The notes below the pieces were generated by a model that ran no database searches, was not told the origin of the DNA, and was given only the letters and a program-made list of their open reading frames with translations. Shown piece after piece: positions 26,555-36,055 of a DNA stretch of 64,000 bases (position 1 is the first letter of the stretch; every line of letters begins with the position of its first letter). Source of the stretch: Parahaliea mediterranea (lineage in GTDB: Bacteria > Pseudomonadota > Gammaproteobacteria > Pseudomonadales > Halieaceae); NCBI RefSeq assembly GCF_003402235.1, contig NZ_QEWO01000003.1, forward strand, positions 1 through 64,000, read 5' to 3'. The position numbers and the translations under genes are program-made.

Positions 26555-27283
26555 TCAGTGCTGGCCGGCGATTCCCCCCGGGCACCAGCCCTGCGCCACA
26601 CTCACGTAGCGCGCCAGCAAAACGTCCAGCTCCGCCTCAACCTCCCCACGCAGCAGCAGCCCCTGCGGCAAATGCCGGTTCCAGCAATCACGCAATTCGC
26701 TTGCCCCGACCCTGCCGGCGCAGTCCAGCGCCAGTGGCGCGTAACTCAGGTGCCAGCGCTCCGGCGCCACCCCACCGCGATCAATGGCATAGGGCCGGTA
26801 GAAGCCGTGTGACTCCCCCGCCGCCATGCGCGCGTCCAACCAGGTGTGCAGGGCGTCAAAAGGCCCGCCCGGCGCCACCTCCGCCGGCGTGAGCTGCACG
26901 GCGTAGTCCGCCGGCACCGCCGCGGCGTCAAACACGTCAAGGTCGGTGCCCCAGTGGTGGCGCGAGGTGCCAGGCAGGGCGGAAAAACGCAGGATGGCGT
27001 GCATTTGCTGCGCCGGGGTGAGCGCCGCCATGTCCACCGGATTGCCGGCGTCGTCGTGCACACTGCGCTGCCCCGCCGCCTTGGCGTTCCAGATGGCGCC
27101 CTGCCGCCCAAAATCCCGGTAGCTGCTGGCAGTGGCAAGGTCAAAGCCCGCGCCGCGGGCATCGCGCACCAGGCGCTGCCAGGCCTCCGCCACCGCCGGC
27201 TGCAGGCGGTGCCCGTCGGGCAGCGCCACCAGGTGGCTGTCGTCGACACCGGTCAGGTGGTCAATGGCAAAGGAAGAAGACAT
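26555..27283 (-). CDS. M15-family D-alanyl-D-alanine carboxypeptidase (VanY-like)
   Basis: A 242-aa protein. The zinc site motifs are SASSYRDFGRQ-type region (ATASSYRDFGRQ), SRHHWGTDLDVFD with the His-x6-Asp ligands, and ERWHLSY with the catalytic Glu and third His. It would trim peptidoglycan stem peptides. No signal peptide is apparent from the ATG at 27283; a longer frame to 27334 adds a weakly hydrophobic stretch, so localisation is uncertain. It converges on ppa with a 23-bp gap and is divergent from the Rieske gene. Confidence 0.86.
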   Translation of the reverse strand: MSSSFAIDHLTGVDDSHLVALPDGHRLQPAVAEAWQRLVRDARGAGFDLATASSYRDFGRQGAIWNAKAAGQRSVHDDAGNPVDMAALTPAQQMHAILRFSALPGTSRHHWGTDLDVFDAAAVPADYAVQLTPAEVAPGGPFDALHTWLDARMAAGESHGFYRPYAIDRGGVAPERWHLSYAPLALDCAGRVGASELRDCWNRHLPQGLLLRGEVEAELDVLLARYVSVAQGWCPGGIAGQH

Positions 27284-27373
27284 GGCACATAACACATGGC
27301 AGATAACTTGCGAAAGCGGCAACAGCCGGCACAATAGCGCAGCGAAAAATCAGCGACAACAACGGGGCAGCGC

Positions 27374-27688
27374 ATGAGCCGGATTGGCCACATCGACGAC
27401 TTTGACGACAACAGCAGCGCCAGCCTGCAGGTGGATCACCTGGAACTGCTGGCGGTAAAAAAGGACGGCGAACTCTTTCTCTATGAAAACCGCTGCCCCC
27501 ACGCCAACACCGAGCTGGACCCGATGGGCGGCTCTGTCGCCACCGATCGGGGCATGCTGCTGGTGTGCCAGCACCACGGGGCGGAATTTTTGAGCCACAG
27601 CGGCGAGTGCGTGGCCGGCCCCTGCCTGGGCGAGAGCCTGCGCGCCATTCCCTTCACTCTCAGTAACGGCGATATCTACCTGGACTGA
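27374..27688 (+). CDS. Rieske [2Fe-2S] ferredoxin-like protein
   Basis: A 104-aa soluble Rieske domain. Cluster ligands are NRCPHANTEL and VCQHHGAEF (C-x-H ... C-x2-H). Such small proteins act as electron carriers, or NirD-like subunits, for partner oxygenases or reductases; no partner is adjacent. It is divergent from the peptidase gene and converges on sfsA. Confidence 0.87.
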   Translation: MSRIGHIDDFDDNSSASLQVDHLELLAVKKDGELFLYENRCPHANTELDPMGGSVATDRGMLLVCQHHGAEFLSHSGECVAGPCLGESLRAIPFTLSNGDIYLD

Positions 27689-27705
27689 GCGGCCATCCGG
27701 CAGCG

Positions 27706-27740
27706 CGAGCTGTGCATGGCACAGGCTGTGCCAAGGCTCG
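27706..27740. terminator. Nested hairpin between convergent Rieske gene and sfsA
   Basis: Outer arms CGAGC (27706-27710) and GCTCG (27736-27740) enclose inner arms TGGCACA (27717-27723) and TGTGCCA (27727-27733) with a 3-nt loop. It is in the 83-bp convergent gap and may serve both transcripts, but lacks T runs. Confidence 0.4.
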
Positions 27741-27771
27741 GGCTGCGTAGCGCATCAGCCTGTGCAGCGCA

Positions 27772-28476
27772 TCAAACAGGATCGAGGCTAAAAGGCAGGC
27801 GCCGGGCCAGGCTGAGCCCACGGGTGGTCACCTCGGCCGCGTAGGCCTGCACTTCCAGCCCCGCCGCCATCGCCTCGGCCAGGGCATCGCGGTACTGCGG
27901 GTCGATGTCGCCAGCGGCGCAGACCTTGTGAATACCGCTGTGGAAGACGCAGAACAGCAGCAAGGCGCGGGTGGCCGCATCCATCACACCCTGCAACTCG
28001 CGGATGTGCCTGCGGCCGCGGTCGCTGACGGCGTCGGGAAAGGCGCCCCAGCCATCGCTGCGGTGCAGGGTGACGCACTTCACTTCGACAAACACCCGCC
28101 CCGGCTCGCCTTCCAGCAGCAGGTCGGCCCGGCTTTTTTCGCCGTACTTCACTTCGCTGCGCAGCGTGGAGTAGTCGGCAAAGCCCTTCACCCGGCCGGC
28201 CTCAAAGCCCTCGCGCACCACCTTGTTGGCCAGCGCAGAGTGAATGCAGGCGAGGCCGGCGGGGGTATCCACCAGTTCCCAGGTGTGGGCGTACTTGCGG
28301 GTCTTTGAGTCGCTCACCGACAGCCACACCGGGGCGCCCTCGGGCATGCAGCCGGTCATGGCGCCCGTGTTGGGGCAGTGGGCCGTGATCACCTCTCCCT
28401 GCGGCAGCTCCACATCCGCCAGGAAGCGCTTGTAGCGACGCAGCAGCCGGCCCTGCACCAGTTTGCCAAATTCCAT
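27772..28476 (-). CDS. sfsA: SfsA family protein (sugar fermentation stimulation)
   Basis: A 234-aa protein of the SfsA family, now regarded as a nuclease-like or DNA-binding fold. Recognisable blocks are HCPNTGAMTGCMPEG, VKYGEKSRADLLLEGEPG, VEVKCVTL (nuclease-type E-x-K) and CVFHSGIHKVCAAGDIDPQY. Its ATG overlaps the stop of the aminotransferase gene (TGATG at 28474-28478). The aminotransferase-sfsA-dksA neighbourhood also occurs in Pseudomonas. Confidence 0.94.
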   Translation of the reverse strand: MEFGKLVQGRLLRRYKRFLADVELPQGEVITAHCPNTGAMTGCMPEGAPVWLSVSDSKTRKYAHTWELVDTPAGLACIHSALANKVVREGFEAGRVKGFADYSTLRSEVKYGEKSRADLLLEGEPGRVFVEVKCVTLHRSDGWGAFPDAVSDRGRRHIRELQGVMDAATRALLLFCVFHSGIHKVCAAGDIDPQYRDALAEAMAAGLEVQAYAAEVTTRGLSLARRLPFSLDPV

Positions 28477-29651
28477 CAGCCCAGCACCTTCGCCAGTCGC
28501 TCCACCGCCACCTCCAGCCGCTCCAGGCTAGTGGTGTAGGAAAACCGCACATGCTCACCGGCGCGGTGGTGGCCAAAATCCAGCCCCGGCGTCAGGGCCA
28601 GGCCGTGCTCTTCCAGTAGCTGTCGGCAAAAGGCCTGGCTGTCGCGGGTGAAGCGGGCGGCGTTGGCATAGATATAAAAGGCCCCCTGGGGTGTGCAGGG
28701 CACCTCAAAGCCGATGTTTTTGAGCGCAGGCAGCAGAAAGTCGCGGCGCTGGCGAAACAGCTCGCGCCGCTCATCCAGCATCGCCCGGGTGGCCGGCTCG
28801 AAACAGGCGAGCGCAGCGTACTGCCCCATGGTCGACATGGAGATGAACAGGTTCTGGGCCAGTTTTTCCAGCTCCGGCACCGCCACTTCCGGCGCCACCA
28901 GCCAGCCCAGGCGCCAGCCGGTCATGCCAAAGTATTTGGAGAAACTGTTAATGACGAAGGCGTCCGGGTCCACGGCCAGCACCGAGGGCGTGGCCACGTC
29001 GTAGCCAAGGCCGTGGTAGAGCTCGTCCACCAACAGGTAGCCGCCGCGCTCGCGGGTGGCCGCCGACAGCGCCGCCAGTTCTTCCAGCGACAGCACACTG
29101 CCGGTAGGGTTGGCCGGCGATGCCAGCAGGGCGCCGGCAGTGTGGGGTTGCCAGTGCTCGGCCAGCAGTTGCGGGGTCAGCTGGTAGCGGGCTTCGGGAC
29201 CGGTGGGCACCAGCTGGCCGCGGGCCTCCACCAGGCGCAGAAAGTGGCGGTTGCAGGGATAACCCGGGTCGCTCATCAGCAGCGATTCGCCGGGGTTCAT
29301 CAGCAGGGCCGACAGCAACAGCAGGGCGCCAGAGGCGCCGGGGGTGATCACAATGCGCGAAGGGGGAACGTCCAGGCCGTACTCGTCCTGGTAGTAGCGC
29401 GCCAGCGCCTCGCGCAGCGCCGGCAGGCCGGCGGGCTGGGAGTAATGGGTGGCGCCGGCGGCCAGGGCGGCGCGGCCGGCCTCCACCACGGGCGCGGCGG
29501 TGGCGAAGTCCGGTTCGCCGGCGGCCATGTGGACGATATCGCGGCCGCTGGCGGCCAGTTCGGTGGCCCGGGTGAGAATTTCCACCACGCGAAAGGGCTC
29601 GATATCGCGCACACGGGCAGCGCTGCCTCGGCGCTCGAAAACACTGGGCAT
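28476..29651 (-). CDS. PLP-dependent class I aminotransferase
   Basis: A 391-aa fold-type I aminotransferase. The PLP lysine is Lys239 in NSFSKYFGMTGWRLGW; other marks are ASPANPTG, VDELYHGL and the C-terminal VRFSYTTS with the carboxylate-binding Arg. ATG at 29651 has AAGGA upstream. It resembles aspartate/alanine-type enzymes (the Pseudomonas gene next to dksA), but the amino-acid specificity is open. It is coupled to sfsA and divergent from dksA. Confidence 0.88.
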   Translation of the reverse strand: MPSVFERRGSAARVRDIEPFRVVEILTRATELAASGRDIVHMAAGEPDFATAAPVVEAGRAALAAGATHYSQPAGLPALREALARYYQDEYGLDVPPSRIVITPGASGALLLLSALLMNPGESLLMSDPGYPCNRHFLRLVEARGQLVPTGPEARYQLTPQLLAEHWQPHTAGALLASPANPTGSVLSLEELAALSAATRERGGYLLVDELYHGLGYDVATPSVLAVDPDAFVINSFSKYFGMTGWRLGWLVAPEVAVPELEKLAQNLFISMSTMGQYAALACFEPATRAMLDERRELFRQRRDFLLPALKNIGFEVPCTPQGAFYIYANAARFTRDSQAFCRQLLEEHGLALTPGLDFGHHRAGEHVRFSYTTSLERLEVAVERLAKVLG

Positions 29652-29779
29652 CGGGGCGTCCTTGAAGGGTTTGGCCGGCCATTCTACCAGCGCCACGCGA
29701 GCGCCTGACAAGGCCCATAGCGGCCCAAACTTTTTGTGGCACCGCCCTGTGATATCTGGTAGTTTCTGCGCGCTTGAGA

Positions 29780-29797
29780 GCGGCGGCCCCCCGCCGC
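29780..29797 (+). other. GC hairpin in the dksA leader
   Basis: GCGGCGG (29780-29786) and CCGCCGC (29791-29797) form a 7-bp stem with a CCCC loop, 54 bp upstream of dksA. It could be the end of an unseen leader transcript or a leader structure; there is no T run. Confidence 0.35.
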
Positions 29798-29850
29798 CGG
29801 GACTGCTTTACAGCAGCGCCTGAACCATCTTGCAGTGTGGGATACTGACC

Positions 29851-30321
29851 ATGCCAAAAGCAGCGCAAAAAACGACCGCAAAACCCGCCGCCAAGAAAGC
29901 GGAACCCTCCGAGTTCAAAAGCTTCGTGCCGTACAAGCCCAAGCGCGGCGAGGAGTACATGAATGAGAAGCAGCGCGACCACTTCCGCGCCATTTTGCTG
30001 AACTGGAAGGCCAACCTGATGCAGGAAGTGGATCGCACCGTGACCCACATGAAGGACGAGGCCGCCAACTTCCCCGACCCGGCCGACCGCGCCACCCAGG
30101 AAGAGGAGTTCAGCCTGGAACTGCGCACCCGCGACCGCGAGCGCAAGCTGATCAAGAAGATCGACGGCACCATCGAGCGCATCGACCAGGACGACTACGG
30201 CTTCTGCGACGCCTGCGGCGTGGAAATCGGCATCAAGCGCCTGGAAGCGCGCCCCACCGCCACCCTTTGCATCGACTGCAAAACCCTCGCCGAAATCAAG
30301 GAGAAGCAGGAGCTGGGCTAA
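29851..30321 (+). CDS. dksA: RNA polymerase-binding transcription factor DksA
   Basis: A 156-aa factor that inserts a coiled coil into the RNA polymerase secondary channel and works with ppGpp. The coiled coil is about residues 38-105, with the [11 protein letters not shown] tip carrying the functional Asp/Ala pair, and the C4 zinc finger CDACG...CIDC follows. The start at 29851 (MPKAAQKTT) is favoured over an upstream TTG. gluQ follows 93 bp later, the same order as in E. coli and Pseudomonas. Confidence 0.96.
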   Translation: MPKAAQKTTAKPAAKKAEPSEFKSFVPYKPKRGEEYMNEKQRDHFRAILLNWKANLMQEVDRTVTHMKDEAANFPDPADRATQEEEFSLELRTRDRERKLIKKIDGTIERIDQDDYGFCDACGVEIGIKRLEARPTATLCIDCKTLAEIKEKQELG

Positions 30322-30334
30322 GGCCCACCCTGCC

Positions 30335-30353
30335 GCCGCCCGGCCCGGGCGGC
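30335..30353 (+). terminator. GC hairpin between dksA and gluQ
   Basis: GCCGCCCG (30335-30342) and CGGGCGGC (30346-30353) form an 8-bp stem with a 3-nt loop right after dksA. There is no T run, so partial attenuation before gluQ is more likely than full termination. Confidence 0.4.
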
Positions 30354-30414
30354 GCCTGCCCGAAGGTCGCCGCGCCTTGCCCCGGCGCCCCGGGCCATAA
30401 CCTCCACACCCTGC

Positions 30415-31293
30415 ATGCCCTCTGCCGACACCGCCTACCGGGGTCGTTTTGCCCCCTCTCCCACCGGCCCCCTGCACCAGGGCTCACTGGTTGCTGCCCT
30501 GGCGAGCTATCTGGAAGCCCGCCGCGCCGGCGGCACCTGGCTGGTGCGCATGGAAGACCTGGACCCGCCACGGGAACAACCCGGCGCGGCCGATGCCATC
30601 CTGCGCAGCCTGGAGGCCCACGGCCTTTACTGGGACGAGCCGGTGCTGTGGCAGAGCCAGCGCAGCGCCGCCTACCTCGCCGCCCTGAACCAGTTGCAAG
30701 CGCAGGGGCACCTGTTCGCCTGCAGTTGCAGCCGCGCCCGCACCGACAGCGCCGGCAACTGCTGCGGTGACTGCCGGGAGCAGACCCCACCACCGCCGGT
30801 AGCCCTGCGCGTGCCGGTGGCGCCACAATTTGCCGCCCAGTGGCAGGACCGCTGGCAGGGCCCCCAGCACTGGCCCATCGGGCGCGCTCTGCAGGACTTT
30901 GTGGTGCGCCGCAAGGACCAGCTGTTCGCCTATCAACTGGCAGTGGTGGTGGACGATGCCGAACAGCGCATCAGCCACATTGTGCGCGGCAGCGACCTGC
31001 TGGATTCCACCCCGCGCCAGCTGTGGCTGCAGTCCCTGCTGCATGTGCCGCAACCGCACTATGGCCACCTGCCGGTGCTGACCAATCGCCAAGGCCAGAA
31101 ACTGAGCAAGCAGAACCACGCGCCGGCGCTGGATGATGGCAGGGCCACGCACAACCTGCGCAGCGCCCTGGACGCCCTCGGCCAGCCCCCGCCCCCGCCG
31201 GACTGCGCCAGCGTGACCGAGTTACTGGCCGCTGCCTGCCGCCACTGGGACGCCACACGGGTGCCCGCCGGGCTCACGCTGGCGCCCCGCTGA
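30415..31293 (+). CDS. gluQ: Glutamyl-queuosine tRNA(Asp) synthetase
   Basis: A 292-aa paralog of the GluRS catalytic domain that attaches Glu to queuosine-34 of tRNA-Asp, without the anticodon-binding domain. HIGH-like FAPSPTGPLHQGS (12-24), KMSKS-like KLSKQNHAP, and the Cys-rich zinc site CSCSR...CCGDCR are present. The product is about 290 aa, as expected. It lies between dksA and the cbr genes, as in Pseudomonas. Confidence 0.94.
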   Translation: MPSADTAYRGRFAPSPTGPLHQGSLVAALASYLEARRAGGTWLVRMEDLDPPREQPGAADAILRSLEAHGLYWDEPVLWQSQRSAAYLAALNQLQAQGHLFACSCSRARTDSAGNCCGDCREQTPPPPVALRVPVAPQFAAQWQDRWQGPQHWPIGRALQDFVVRRKDQLFAYQLAVVVDDAEQRISHIVRGSDLLDSTPRQLWLQSLLHVPQPHYGHLPVLTNRQGQKLSKQNHAPALDDGRATHNLRSALDALGQPPPPPDCASVTELLAAACRHWDATRVPAGLTLAPR

Positions 31294-31357
31294 GGCTGCT
31301 TTACCGCCCCGCGGGGCCTCTGTAGACTCAGCGCCACGCCGACAAGGAACACGCCCC

Positions 31358-31534
31358 ATGTACATCAACCGGGCATTGCTGTTGTTACTGGGCCTGGCCC
31401 TGATCTTCCTGCCCGCCATCGAGCGCTGGCTGTGGCAAACCCCCACCGAGTGGTATCGCCCCTACCTGTTGTGGCTGGCGGCCATTGTCGCCGGCTGGTG
31501 GAACCAGCGCTCAAGGTACCCGGATGAGCTTTAG
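31358..31534 (+). CDS. cbrX: CbrX-like 58-aa membrane protein
   Basis: ATG at 31358 with AAGGAA 8 nt upstream; the product has two hydrophobic helices (about 5-20 and 37-48) and a short polar tail. Its last 11 bases overlap the cbrA start, so translation is coupled. In Pseudomonas a small ORF called cbrX lies in the same place before cbrA and influences its translation; assignment here rests on position, size and membrane character rather than detailed similarity. Confidence 0.72.
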   Translation: MYINRALLLLLGLALIFLPAIERWLWQTPTEWYRPYLLWLAAIVAGWWNQRSRYPDEL

Positions 31535-34511
31535 CCTACCGCAGATCGTCCTGGCGATTGTCGCCTACCTGAGCATCCTGTTCCTCGTCGCCCACCTCGC
31601 CGACCGCGACCTGCTGCCGCGCTGGCTCACCCATCACCCGGCCACCTATGTGCTGTCACTGGGGGTGTTTACCGGGGCCATGGCCAGCAATGCCATCTTC
31701 GAGCTGGCCTGGCGCTACGGCTATGGCTACCTGCTGTACTACCTCGGCGGGGTGCTGATGTTCCTGATCGCCACCCTGCTGCTGCTGCCACTGCTGCGCC
31801 TGTGTCGGGTGTATCAGTTGTCGTCGCTGGCCGACGTGCTGACCTTTCGCTACCGCAGCCAGTGGGTTGGCGCAGCGGTGAGCCTGGCCATGTGCATCAC
31901 CCTGCTGCCGCTGCTGGCGCTGCAAATCCAGGCGGTGGCGGACTCCATCCAGATTCTCGCCGGCGCCACCGGCAACCTGCTGCCGGCCTCCGACCGACAG
32001 GACGGACTGGCGCTGGTGTTCTGCGTCATCATGGTGGTGTTTGCCATTCTGTTTGGCACCCGCAACATTGCCTCACAGCGGCGCAACACCGGGCTGGTTA
32101 CGGCCATTGCTTTTGAATCGCTGGTGAAGCTGATGGCCCTGCTGGGGCTGATGTTCACCGCGGTCTACCAGGTGTTCGGCGGTTTCGACGCCATGGCCGA
32201 GTGGCTGGCCCAGGCCCCCGAGGCCGCCCAGATCATGCAGCGTCCACTGCAGGGCAATGCCACCCGCCTGCTGCTGCTGGTGTTTTTTGCCGGCGCTGTG
32301 TGCATGCCGCACATCTTTCACATGGCCTTCGCCGAGAACAAGGAGAGCCTGGACCTGCGCGCGGCCAGCTGGGGCCTGCCGCTCTACCTGCTGCTGATCA
32401 GCCTGCCGGTGCTGCCGGTGACCTGGGCCGGCATGAGCCTGGCCCACGACCTGCCCCGGGAGTACACCGGGCTGGCCCTGGGGCTGGGGCTCAAGTCGGA
32501 AGGTGTGGCCGCCACCGCCTTCGTGGCCGGCCTGTCGGCCGCCAGCGCCACCATCATCGTGGCCACCCTGGCACTGGCCAACATGATCCTCAATCACCTC
32601 ATCCTGCCCCGCAACGTCATCCAGATTGGCCGCGAGCAGAGCCTGTACTCCCACCTCAAGCTGCTGCGGCGCAGCCTGATCGCCCTGCTGATCCTGGCCG
32701 GTTACGGCTGCTTCCTGGCGGTGGGCAGCCGCCAGAGCCTGGCGGAGCTGGGCCTGGTGGCCTTTACCGGCACGCTGCAGTTTTTACCCGGCATTATCGC
32801 CACGCCCTACTGGCACGGCGGCAACCGTCGCGGCTTGCTGGCGGGGCTGGCCGGCGGCCTCGGCCTGTGGGGCGCCACCCTGCTGCTGCCGACCCTGGGG
32901 GCCGCCCAGCCGGCCTGGCTGCCGGTGCTGGCGATGGACTGGTTCGGCGACCCGCGAGAGGCCTGGGCGGTCAGCTGCGTGCTGTCCATCAGCCTCAATG
33001 TGGTGCTGTTTCTGGCGGTGTCCCTGATCACCGGCACCAGCGACGAAGAGCGCGTGGCGGCGGAAATCTGCTCCATGGACGATCTCAACCGCCCGGTGCG
33101 CCGCAGCCTCGGGCTGCACAGCGCCGGCCAGTTCATAGAGTCGCTGGCCCCGGCACTGGGCGAGCGCACCGCCCGCGCCGAGGTGCGCCGGGCGCTGGTG
33201 GAGTTGCAGTTCGAGGAGACCGAGTCGCGCCCCTACGCCCTGCGCCGCCTGCGCACCCGGCTCGAGGCCAACCTGTCCGGCCTGCTCGGCCCCACCGTGG
33301 CGCTCAACATCCTCAACCGCTGCGTGCCCTTCCAGCCCGACCTCAACGGCAGTACCGACGACCTCTACCTGATCGAGCGCCAGTTGGATAAGGCCGAGGG
33401 CCAGTTCACCGGCTTTGCCGCCGAGCTGGATCACCTGCGCCGCCACTACCGCCAGACCCTGGACAACCTGCCCATCGGCGTATTTTCCACTGCGCCGGAC
33501 GGTGAAATCCTGCTGTGGAACCGCAGCATGGAAGAGATCACCGGCATCCCCGCCCGCCGCACCCTGGGCTCCCTGCAGGCCTTTATGCCCCAGCCCTGGC
33601 GGCGCATCTTCAGCGACTTTCTGGCCGACCCCAGCGAGGCCCTGCTGAAACAGGAGGTGGTGCTGGCTGACGGCAGCAGCCGCTGGATCAGCCTGCACAA
33701 GGCCTCTACCGAGGGCCGCGGCAGCAGCGGCGACCGGGTGGTGCTGGTGGAGGACATCTCCGACCTCGAGCGGCTGGAAACCGAACTGCTGCACAGCGAG
33801 CGCCTGGCCTCCATCGGCCGGCTGGCGGCGGGTGTAGCCCACGAAATCGGCAATCCCATCACCGGCATCGCCTGCCTGGCCCAGAACCTGGACTACGACC
33901 TGGAGCCGGAGGAAGTGCGCGCCACCGCCCGCGACATCCTCAAACAGACCGACCGCGTGAGCCGCATCGTGGAATCACTCGTCAACTTCTCCCACACCGG
34001 GTCCGGCTCCGGCAACACGCGGCTGGTGGCCTGCAACCTGGCGGACTGCGTGGACGAGGCGGTGCACCTGCTGGAGCTGGACCACCAGGCCAAGCCGGTC
34101 ACCTTCAGCAACGACTGCGACCGCGAAACCGTGGTGCTGGCCGACACCCAGAAGCTGCTGCAGGTGTTCATCAACCTGCTCGGCAACGCCCGCGACGCCT
34201 GCGCCGGCGACAGCGGCCATGTCCATGTGCGGGCCAGCACCGGCAACGGCATTGCCACCATCGAGGTGGAAGACAACGGCAGCGGCGTGCCAGCCAGCAT
34301 CCAGAGCCAGGTGTTCGAGCCCTTCTACACCACCAAGGACCCGGGCGAAGGCACCGGCCTTGGCCTGGCCCTGGTGTACAGCATCATGGAGGACATGGGG
34401 GGCAGCGTGCAGCTGCAAAGCCCGGTATTCGAAGGCGCCCAGCCCGGCACGCGCATCACCCTGCAGCTGCCATTGGGGCGCTACGACAGTGATTTCGGGT
34501 TACCCATGTAA
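31524..34511 (+). CDS. cbrA: CbrA sensor histidine kinase with SLC5 transporter domain
   Basis: A 995-aa hybrid of an Na+/solute symporter and a kinase. Residues 1 to about 490 form 12-13 TM helices of the SLC5/SSSF fold, then a STAC-like linker, a PAS domain (about 640-755, LDNLPIGVFSTAPDGEILLW), HisKA with His773 in VAHEIGNPITG, and HATPase motifs NARDAC (about 888), DNGSG (about 918) and GEGTGLGLA (about 942). CbrA senses carbon/nitrogen status, transports histidine in Pseudomonas, and phosphorylates CbrB. Start at 31524 overlaps cbrX. Confidence 0.94.
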   Translation: MSFSLPQIVLAIVAYLSILFLVAHLADRDLLPRWLTHHPATYVLSLGVFTGAMASNAIFELAWRYGYGYLLYYLGGVLMFLIATLLLLPLLRLCRVYQLSSLADVLTFRYRSQWVGAAVSLAMCITLLPLLALQIQAVADSIQILAGATGNLLPASDRQDGLALVFCVIMVVFAILFGTRNIASQRRNTGLVTAIAFESLVKLMALLGLMFTAVYQVFGGFDAMAEWLAQAPEAAQIMQRPLQGNATRLLLLVFFAGAVCMPHIFHMAFAENKESLDLRAASWGLPLYLLLISLPVLPVTWAGMSLAHDLPREYTGLALGLGLKSEGVAATAFVAGLSAASATIIVATLALANMILNHLILPRNVIQIGREQSLYSHLKLLRRSLIALLILAGYGCFLAVGSRQSLAELGLVAFTGTLQFLPGIIATPYWHGGNRRGLLAGLAGGLGLWGATLLLPTLGAAQPAWLPVLAMDWFGDPREAWAVSCVLSISLNVVLFLAVSLITGTSDEERVAAEICSMDDLNRPVRRSLGLHSAGQFIESLAPALGERTARAEVRRALVELQFEETESRPYALRRLRTRLEANLSGLLGPTVALNILNRCVPFQPDLNGSTDDLYLIERQLDKAEGQFTGFAAELDHLRRHYRQTLDNLPIGVFSTAPDGEILLWNRSMEEITGIPARRTLGSLQAFMPQPWRRIFSDFLADPSEALLKQEVVLADGSSRWISLHKASTEGRGSSGDRVVLVEDISDLERLETELLHSERLASIGRLAAGVAHEIGNPITGIACLAQNLDYDLEPEEVRATARDILKQTDRVSRIVESLVNFSHTGSGSGNTRLVACNLADCVDEAVHLLELDHQAKPVTFSNDCDRETVVLADTQKLLQVFINLLGNARDACAGDSGHVHVRASTGNGIATIEVEDNGSGVPASIQSQVFEPFYTTKDPGEGTGLGLALVYSIMEDMGGSVQLQSPVFEGAQPGTRITLQLPLGRYDSDFGLPM

Positions 34512-34601
34512 CCGGCGGTGACATCCGCGCCGGGGCGCGACTGGAAAATTCGCGGGTGGGGGAGTATGTTGTGTCACCTGCACACCCACGGGTAACACTT
34601 G

Positions 34602-36053
34602 ATGCAAAAGATTCTCGTCGTCGAAGATGAATCCGTGATCCGCACCGCCCTGCGGCGCCTGCTGGAGCGCAATGACTACAGCGTGTCCGAGGCGGCCTCC
34701 GTGCAAGAGGCAGAAACGCGGCACACCCTGACTGAATTCGACCTGATCATCAGCGACCTGCGCCTGCCGGGCGCCCCGGGCACCGACCTGATCAAAAAGG
34801 CCGGCGATGTGCCGGTGCTGATCATGACCAGCTACGCCAGCCTGCGCTCGGCGGTGGACTCCATGCGCATGGGCGCGGTGGACTATATCGCCAAGCCCTT
34901 CGACCACAGCGACATGCTGAGCGCGGTGGAACGCATTATCGCCGACCACCCCACCGCCCACGCAGAGAGCAGCCGGGATACCGCCCAGCCCAGCCAGGAC
35001 GAGGGCGGCAGCCGGGTCACCGGCTTTATCGGCAAATGCCCGGCCATGCAGACGCTGTTCAGCAATATCCACAAAATGGCCCCCACCGATTCCACCGTGC
35101 TGGTGCTGGGCGAAACCGGCACCGGTAAGGAACTGGTGGCGCGCAGCGTGCACCAGGCCAGCCGGCGGGCCGGTAAGACCCTCATTTCCGTGAACTGCGC
35201 GGCGATCCCCGACACCCTCATCGAATCCGAGCTGTTCGGCTATGAAAAGGGCGCCTTCACCGGCGCCAACGCCAGCCGCATGGGGCTGATCGAGGCCGCC
35301 GACGGCGGCACCCTGTTCCTGGACGAAATCGGCGAGCTGCCCATGGAGGCCCAGGCCCGCTTGCTGCGCTTTATTCAGGAGGGGGAAATCCGCCGCATTG
35401 GCTCGGTGAGTTCGCGCAAGGTGAACGTGCGGCTGATCTGCGCCACCCACCGCAACCTGCAGGCGCTGGCCGCCGAGGGCGAATTCCGCCAGGACCTTTA
35501 CTACCGCATCAATGTGCTGCGCCTGCACCTGCCGCCCCTGCGCGAGCGCGGCAAGGACATCCTGCACCTGGCCGAACAACTGCTGCAGGTGCAACTGGAG
35601 CGGCTGGGCAAGGGCCCCATGACCTTGTCGCCCAAAGCCATCCAGGCCATTACCACCTACCAGTGGCCCGGTAACGTGCGCGAACTGGAACACGCCATCG
35701 AGCGGGCGGTCATCCTGTCCGAGGGTGATGAGATCGACAACGAAACCCTGGGCATCGACCTGGAACTGGTCAACATCAATCGCATTCGCGGCCACCAGGG
35801 CGGCGTCAGCGCGGCGCATCCGGCGCCGGCACAACCGCGCAGCATCAGTTCGGACCCGGCGGAAGACCTGTCGCTGGAGGACTACTTCCAGCGTTTCGTA
35901 CTGGAACACCAGGACTCCATGAGCGAAACCGAACTGGCCCAGAAACTGGGTATCAGCCGCAAGTGCCTGTGGGAGCGCCGCCAGCGCTTTGATATTCCGC
36001 GCAAAAAAGCCGCCAGCGCCAGCGCCACCCGGCGCAAAAAGGCCGCCAGCTGA
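34602..36053 (+). CDS. cbrB: CbrB, sigma-54-dependent response regulator
   Basis: A 483-aa NtrC-family activator. Receiver domain 1-120 with phospho-acceptor Asp52 (SDLRLPG); AAA+ domain with Walker A GETGTGKE (170-177), the sigma-54 contact loop GAFTGA (217-222) and LFLDEIGELP; a FIS-type helix-turn-helix at about 430-465 (TELAQKLGISRKCLWERRQR). It forms the two-component pair with CbrA and in Pseudomonas drives crcZ from a sigma-54 promoter. Just such a promoter follows this gene. ATG at 34602 is used rather than the preceding TTG. Confidence 0.95.
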   Translation: MQKILVVEDESVIRTALRRLLERNDYSVSEAASVQEAETRHTLTEFDLIISDLRLPGAPGTDLIKKAGDVPVLIMTSYASLRSAVDSMRMGAVDYIAKPFDHSDMLSAVERIIADHPTAHAESSRDTAQPSQDEGGSRVTGFIGKCPAMQTLFSNIHKMAPTDSTVLVLGETGTGKELVARSVHQASRRAGKTLISVNCAAIPDTLIESELFGYEKGAFTGANASRMGLIEAADGGTLFLDEIGELPMEAQARLLRFIQEGEIRRIGSVSSRKVNVRLICATHRNLQALAAEGEFRQDLYYRINVLRLHLPPLRERGKDILHLAEQLLQVQLERLGKGPMTLSPKAIQAITTYQWPGNVRELEHAIERAVILSEGDEIDNETLGIDLELVNINRIRGHQGGVSAAHPAPAQPRSISSDPAEDLSLEDYFQRFVLEHQDSMSETELAQKLGISRKCLWERRQRFDIPRKKAASASATRRKKAAS

Positions 36054-36055
36054 GC

